This document shows positions 33,095 through 36,113 of a DNA stretch of 36,113 bases, piece after piece (position 1 is the first letter of the stretch; the number at the start of each line of letters is the position of its first letter). Below the pieces are notes generated by a model. That model worked only from the letters and a program-made list of their open reading frames with translations, was not told the origin of the DNA and searched no databases. The stretch is from the NCBI GenBank assembly GCA_964444065.1, contig CAYUFL010000016.1:1-36113 (forward strand), in the 5' to 3' direction. The translations under genes were made by a program, and so were the position numbers. The DNA is from JBGMEA01 sp964444065 (GTDB taxonomy: Bacteria; Bacillota; Clostridia; Eubacteriales; Anaerofustaceae).

Positions 33095-33574
33095 ATGTTG
33101 AATGAGCAATTGGTCCAAGGAGCATTTCTTACAACTGAATGTGACGGCAAAGCAAACAGCATGACGATCGGATGGGGAATGGAAGGGCGGTGTTGGAATC
33201 GTCCCGTATTTATCGCGATGGTGCGCCCGTCCCGTTTTACGTTCGAACTGATGCAGAAAGCAAAAACGTTCACGGTCAGTATCCCGCGTGAGGGAGAAAT
33301 GAAAGATGAATTGATGCATTTCGGCAAAGTTTCGGGCAGATCGGAAAATAAATTTCGATGCTGCGGTATCATTCTCTCTGACGCAAAAGAAATTACAGGG
33401 AAAATCATAGAAGGATGCGAATATCATTACGAATGCAAGGTGCTTTTTTCTCAGCAGATGGATCCGACATGTTTTGTCGGTACGGAAAGTTTGCAGCATG
33501 CTTTCTATCCGCAGGGAGACTATCATTACATTATATTCGGAGAAATTGTTTCCAAGTATGATTCAATATGTTAA
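33095..33574 (+). CDS. Flavin reductase-like domain protein
   Basis: A 159-residue protein of the FMN-binding split-barrel type. The characteristic stretch is KANSMTIGWGMEGRCWNRP followed by VRPSRFTFELMQKAKTFTVSIP. Anaerobes carry several such proteins, which bind FMN and act as small reductases. The ATG at 33095 has AAAGGA nine bases before it; the ATG at 33077 lies almost on the transcription start and lacks a ribosome site, so it is less likely. Its own promoter separates it from the T-box operon, although read-through is possible. Confidence 0.88.
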   Translation: MLNEQLVQGAFLTTECDGKANSMTIGWGMEGRCWNRPVFIAMVRPSRFTFELMQKAKTFTVSIPREGEMKDELMHFGKVSGRSENKFRCCGIILSDAKEITGKIIEGCEYHYECKVLFSQQMDPTCFVGTESLQHAFYPQGDYHYIIFGEIVSKYDSIC

Positions 33575-33600
33575 GAGCGGGTTATTCCGCTCTTTCTTGT
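33573..33600 (+). terminator. Rho-independent terminator after the flavin reductase-like gene
   Basis: AAGAGCGG (33573-33580) pairs with CCGCTCTT (33587-33594) around six bases, followed by a T-rich tail. Confidence 0.8.
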
Positions 33601-33622
33601 TTGCCGACTTTACCCAGCTAGA

Positions 33623-33650
33623 TTGTTTCTGCAATCGATAAATGTATAAT
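33623..33650 (+). promoter_or_regulatory. Promoter of deoD
   Basis: TTGTTT at 33623-33628 and a perfect TATAAT at 33645-33650, 16 bases apart. Confidence 0.65.
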
Positions 33651-33684
33651 AAAAAGATAATAATGTCAAATTTGGAGGATTATT

Positions 33685-34389
33685 ATGGCTACTGTTCACA
33701 ATCAGGCTGATAAAAGTGATTTTGCAAAAACGGTATTAATGCCGGGCGATCCGCTTCGCGCAAAATATATAGCCGAACACTTTCTGGAAAACGTGAAACT
33801 CGTTAATGAAGTCAGGGGAATGCTTGGATATACCGGAACCTATCGTGGCAGACCGATTTCCGTTATGGGATCGGGTATGGGAATGCCCTCAATCGGCATA
33901 TATTCATATGAATTGTTTGCTTTTTATGATGTGCAGAACATCGTTCGAATCGGTTCATGCGGAGGATATTCCGAAAAGGTCCATGTGCGTGATGTGATCT
34001 TGGCGCAGGGCGCCTGCACGAATTCAAATTTTGCCGCGCAGTATGGTTTGAACGGCACCTTTGCGCCGATCGCCGATTTCAGCTTGTTGATGAAATCAAA
34101 GCAAATTGCGGATGATCTGAAAATTCCTGTTGCGGTAGGCAATGTTTTTTCCAGCGATGTTTTTTATACTGCCAGCGGCGAAGCATGGAAACAATGGGCA
34201 GACATGGGCGTTCTTGCGGTTGAAATGGAAGCGGCGGCACTGTATATGAATGCAGCAAGACTCGGCAAAAAAGCACTGTGCATTCTGACGGTCAGCGATC
34301 ATTTCGTACACGAAGAAGCCACGACAAGCGAAGAGCGCGAAAAGACATTTACGGATATGATGAAAATTGCACTTGAATTGTCAGAATAA
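33685..34389 (+). CDS. deoD: Purine-nucleoside phosphorylase, DeoD type
   Basis: Phosphorolyses purine (deoxy)nucleosides for salvage; hexameric bacterial type. The 234-residue product has MPGDPLRAKYIAE with phosphate-binding residues. It also has GSGMGMPSIGIYSYELF, RIGSCGGY, LAVEMEAAALY with the base/sugar-binding Glu residues, and LTVSDHFVHEEATTSEERE with the catalytic Asp. TTGGAGG precedes the ATG. Confidence 0.96.
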   Translation: MATVHNQADKSDFAKTVLMPGDPLRAKYIAEHFLENVKLVNEVRGMLGYTGTYRGRPISVMGSGMGMPSIGIYSYELFAFYDVQNIVRIGSCGGYSEKVHVRDVILAQGACTNSNFAAQYGLNGTFAPIADFSLLMKSKQIADDLKIPVAVGNVFSSDVFYTASGEAWKQWADMGVLAVEMEAAALYMNAARLGKKALCILTVSDHFVHEEATTSEEREKTFTDMMKIALELSE

Positions 34390-34419
34390 TAAGAATTGCG
34401 CTGACAGAAGCCAAAACTG

Positions 34420-34448
34420 TTGACATAAAAATCCAAAAAAAGTAAAAT
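34420..34448 (+). promoter_or_regulatory. Promoter of leuS
   Basis: TTGACA at 34420-34425 and TAAAAT at 34443-34448, exactly 17 bases apart. Transcription would start near 34455. Confidence 0.78.
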
Positions 34449-34454
34449 AAATCC

Positions 34455-34527
34455 ACAGACATGATCGTAAAAACGATCATACAGTCAAATGAAGGTGTCC
34501 CTTGACAATCGACAGGGGACATTTTTA
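34455..34527 (+). promoter_or_regulatory. leuS leader with two hairpins; candidate attenuator, not a T-box
   Basis: A perfect stem ATGATCGT (34461-34468), AAAA loop, ACGATCAT (34473-34480) comes first. A second stem TGTCCC (34496-34501) with GGGACA (34516-34521) is followed by five T and resembles a terminator. There is no T-box motif. A 14-codon frame (34461-34505; MIVKTIIQSNEGVP) covers the first hairpin and enters the second. It has three Ile and no Leu, and no ribosome site, so a classical leader peptide is doubtful. The arrangement suggests premature termination control of leuS by an unidentified signal. Confidence 0.6.
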
Positions 34528-34551
34528 CAATGAATATTGTTCGGAGGATAT

Positions 34552-36113
34552 ATGAGCAACTACGATTTCAAGACAATAGAAAAAAAATGGCAAGACAAAT
34601 GGGAAGAAAAAGGCGTGTTCCATGCAAAAGACACATCGGATCAACCGAAGTTCTATGCACTCGTCGAATTCCCTTATCCTTCCGGACAGGGTCTGCATGT
34701 CGGGCATCCCAGACCATACACAGCGCTCGATATTATTGCGAGAAAAAAACGAATGCAGGGCTTCAATGTCCTTTATCCGATGGGATGGGATGCCTTTGGA
34801 TTGCCAACCGAAAATTATGCAATCAAAACAGGTATTCATCCGCGTATTGTCACGAAGAACAATATTCATCACTTCAAGGAACAGCTGCAGTCGCTGGGTT
34901 ATTCATTCGACTGGAGCAGAGAAATTGATACAACCGACCCGAATTATTATAAATGGACGCAATGGATATTCATCCAGCTGTTCAAGCATGGTTTGGCATA
35001 TAAAAAAGAGTTTCCGATCAATTTCTGTACAAGCTGTAAAGTAGGACTTGCAAACGAAGAAGTTGTAAACGGCGTCTGTGAGCGATGCGGCGGGGAAGTC
35101 GTACGCAAAGTAAAAAACCAGTGGATGCTCAAAATTACAGAATACGCGCAGCGTCTGATAGACGATTTGGACACAGTGGACTATATTGAACGCGTCAAAG
35201 CAAGCCAGATCAATTGGATCGGACGCAGCGAGGGTGCGGAAATTGATTTTCGGATCAAGGGGACGGATGATTCGCTTCGTGTTTACACAACACGACCCGA
35301 TACGATTTATGGCGCAACCTATATGGTTATTTCGCCGGAACATCCGCTGATCGATAAATACGAATCCAAGATTTCGAATATTGCAGAAATCAGATCATAT
35401 CAACAAGAATCTGCAAAGAAATCCGACTTTGAACGAACCGAAATTGCAAAAGACAAGACAGGCGTTTGCGTGGAAGGGATTTGCGCATACAACCCGATTG
35501 CCCAAAAAGATATTCCAATCTATATTTCCGATTATGTATTGATGACTTACGGTACGGGTGCGATTATGGCGGTACCGGCACATGATCAGAGAGACTATGA
35601 ATTTGCGAGAAAATTCAGCCTTCCGATTATCGAAGTTGTCTCGGGCGGCGATATTGAGACAGAAGCATATACCGATTCCTCAGGCGGAATACTCATCAAT
35701 TCACCGTTAATCGAAGGATTGAAAGTGTCAGAAGCGAAAGCAAAAATGATCGATATTATCGAGGAACGCGGCATCGGATGCAGAAAAGTTAACTTTAAAT
35801 TGCGTGACTGGGTATTTTCCAGACAGCGCTACTGGGGAGAACCGATTCCGCTCGTTTATTGTGAAAAATGCGGATGGGTACCGATTCCCGAAAGTGAACT
35901 TCCGCTGACCCTTCCTGAAGTTGAAAACTATCAGCCGACAGACAACGGGGAGTCTCCGCTTGCCAATATGCCGGAATGGTTTCATACAACTTGTCCGCAA
36001 TGCGGTGGGCATGCAGTGAGAGAAACGGACACGATGCCGCAGTGGGCAGGTTCCAGTTGGTATTTTCTGCGGTACACAGACCCGCACAACAATCAGGAGC
36101 TGGCAAGCAAGGA
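34552..36113 (+). CDS. leuS: Leucyl-tRNA synthetase (3' end outside the window)
   Basis: Class I synthetase that charges tRNA-Leu. The N-terminus is YDFKTIEKKWQDKWEEKGVF, followed by FPYPSGQGLHVGHPRPYT with the HIGH-type HVGH. NVLYPMGWDAFGLPTENYAI and Zn-ribbon pairs (CTSCK...CERCGG and CEKCGW...CPQCGG) follow. The editing domain region contains TTRPDTIYGATYMVISPEH. GCCGGAGG-like CGGAGG precedes the ATG. About 520 of the usual 800 residues are present with no internal stop; the KMSKS part lies beyond the edge. Confidence 0.96.
   Translation, partial: MSNYDFKTIEKKWQDKWEEKGVFHAKDTSDQPKFYALVEFPYPSGQGLHVGHPRPYTALDIIARKKRMQGFNVLYPMGWDAFGLPTENYAIKTGIHPRIVTKNNIHHFKEQLQSLGYSFDWSREIDTTDPNYYKWTQWIFIQLFKHGLAYKKEFPINFCTSCKVGLANEEVVNGVCERCGGEVVRKVKNQWMLKITEYAQRLIDDLDTVDYIERVKASQINWIGRSEGAEIDFRIKGTDDSLRVYTTRPDTIYGATYMVISPEHPLIDKYESKISNIAEIRSYQQESAKKSDFERTEIAKDKTGVCVEGICAYNPIAQKDIPIYISDYVLMTYGTGAIMAVPAHDQRDYEFARKFSLPIIEVVSGGDIETEAYTDSSGGILINSPLIEGLKVSEAKAKMIDIIEERGIGCRKVNFKLRDWVFSRQRYWGEPIPLVYCEKCGWVPIPESELPLTLPEVENYQPTDNGESPLANMPEWFHTTCPQCGGHAVRETDTMPQWAGSSWYFLRYTDPHNNQELASK

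Noticed and set aside
34455..34551. T-box in front of leuS
   Set aside because: The leader is too short and has no TGGTACCGCG-type sequence or GGTGNAAG apical element.
1..36113. CRISPR arrays, insertion sequences, prophage genes and tRNA genes
   Set aside because: I looked for regular direct repeats, transposase or integrase motifs, terminal inverted repeats and cloverleaf sequences and found none that hold up.

Overview
The window looks like a chromosomal segment of a low-to-moderate GC Bacillota, most like Clostridia. The evidence is the classic gene order rpoA-rplQ-ecfA1-ecfA2-ecfT-truA-rplM-rpsI, strong AGGAGG ribosome sites, TTGACA/TATAAT-type promoters (many with a TG-extended -10), a T-box leader, a manganese riboswitch, and no respiratory genes. 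It holds mostly housekeeping and accessory metabolism genes. I see no phage, IS element, CRISPR array or tRNA gene. Two runs of exactly ten N (17810-17819 and 18489-18498) show that it comes from a scaffolded draft.

Layout. 1-4.9 kb: end of the RNA polymerase alpha/L17 operon, an ECF vitamin-transporter energising module, truA, and rplM-rpsI with its own promoter and a structured leader. 5-6.8 kb: a Cache/HD-GYP receptor gene broken by two in-frame stop codons. 6.8-11.9 kb: a CPBP membrane protease, a sugar-epimerase-like protein, a VOC protein, two GNAT acetyltransferases, and an AbrB-regulated ABC-2 exporter. 11.9-12.7 kb: a yybP-ykoY manganese riboswitch controlling mntP. 12.7-15.5 kb: a bacterial relative of methanogenesis marker protein 8 (DUF2099), then a PAS-GGDEF protein with a degenerate HD-GYP-like tail. 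15.6-19.0 kb: the t6A tRNA-modification operon tsaE-tsaB-rimI-(DUF1461)-tsaD, carrying both assembly gaps. 19.3-20.5 kb: a PIN-TRAM membrane protein. 20.5-23.4 kb (minus strand): udk, ilvD and a cupin protein. 23.6-29.4 kb: endonuclease IV, a lipoprotein, a DUF1015 protein with a class V aminotransferase (probably serine-related), a two-gene chromate-type transporter and a small membrane protein. 29.4-30.3 kb (minus): an E2/CAT-fold acyltransferase-like protein whose catalytic His is replaced. 30.4-33.0 kb: a T-box leader ahead of an XRE-cupin regulator and an acyl-CoA synthetase. 33.0-36.1 kb: a flavin reductase-like protein, deoD, and leuS (cut by the window end) behind a non-T-box leader with a terminator-like hairpin.

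The most interesting system is the T-box operon at 30.5-33.0 kb. T-boxes normally control aminoacyl-tRNA synthetases or amino-acid synthesis and transport. Here one precedes a fatty-acid-type acyl-CoA ligase with its own regulator. My reading of the specifier codon is AUC (Ile). That would fit activation of a branched short-chain acid such as 2-methylbutyrate, so that isoleucine can be rebuilt by reductive carboxylation, a route known in anaerobes. The motif and promoter are visible; the specifier assignment and the pathway are inference. Cyclic-di-GMP signalling also appears to be decaying here: one HD-GYP receptor is a pseudogene and the nearby GGDEF protein carries a dead HD-GYP-like domain.
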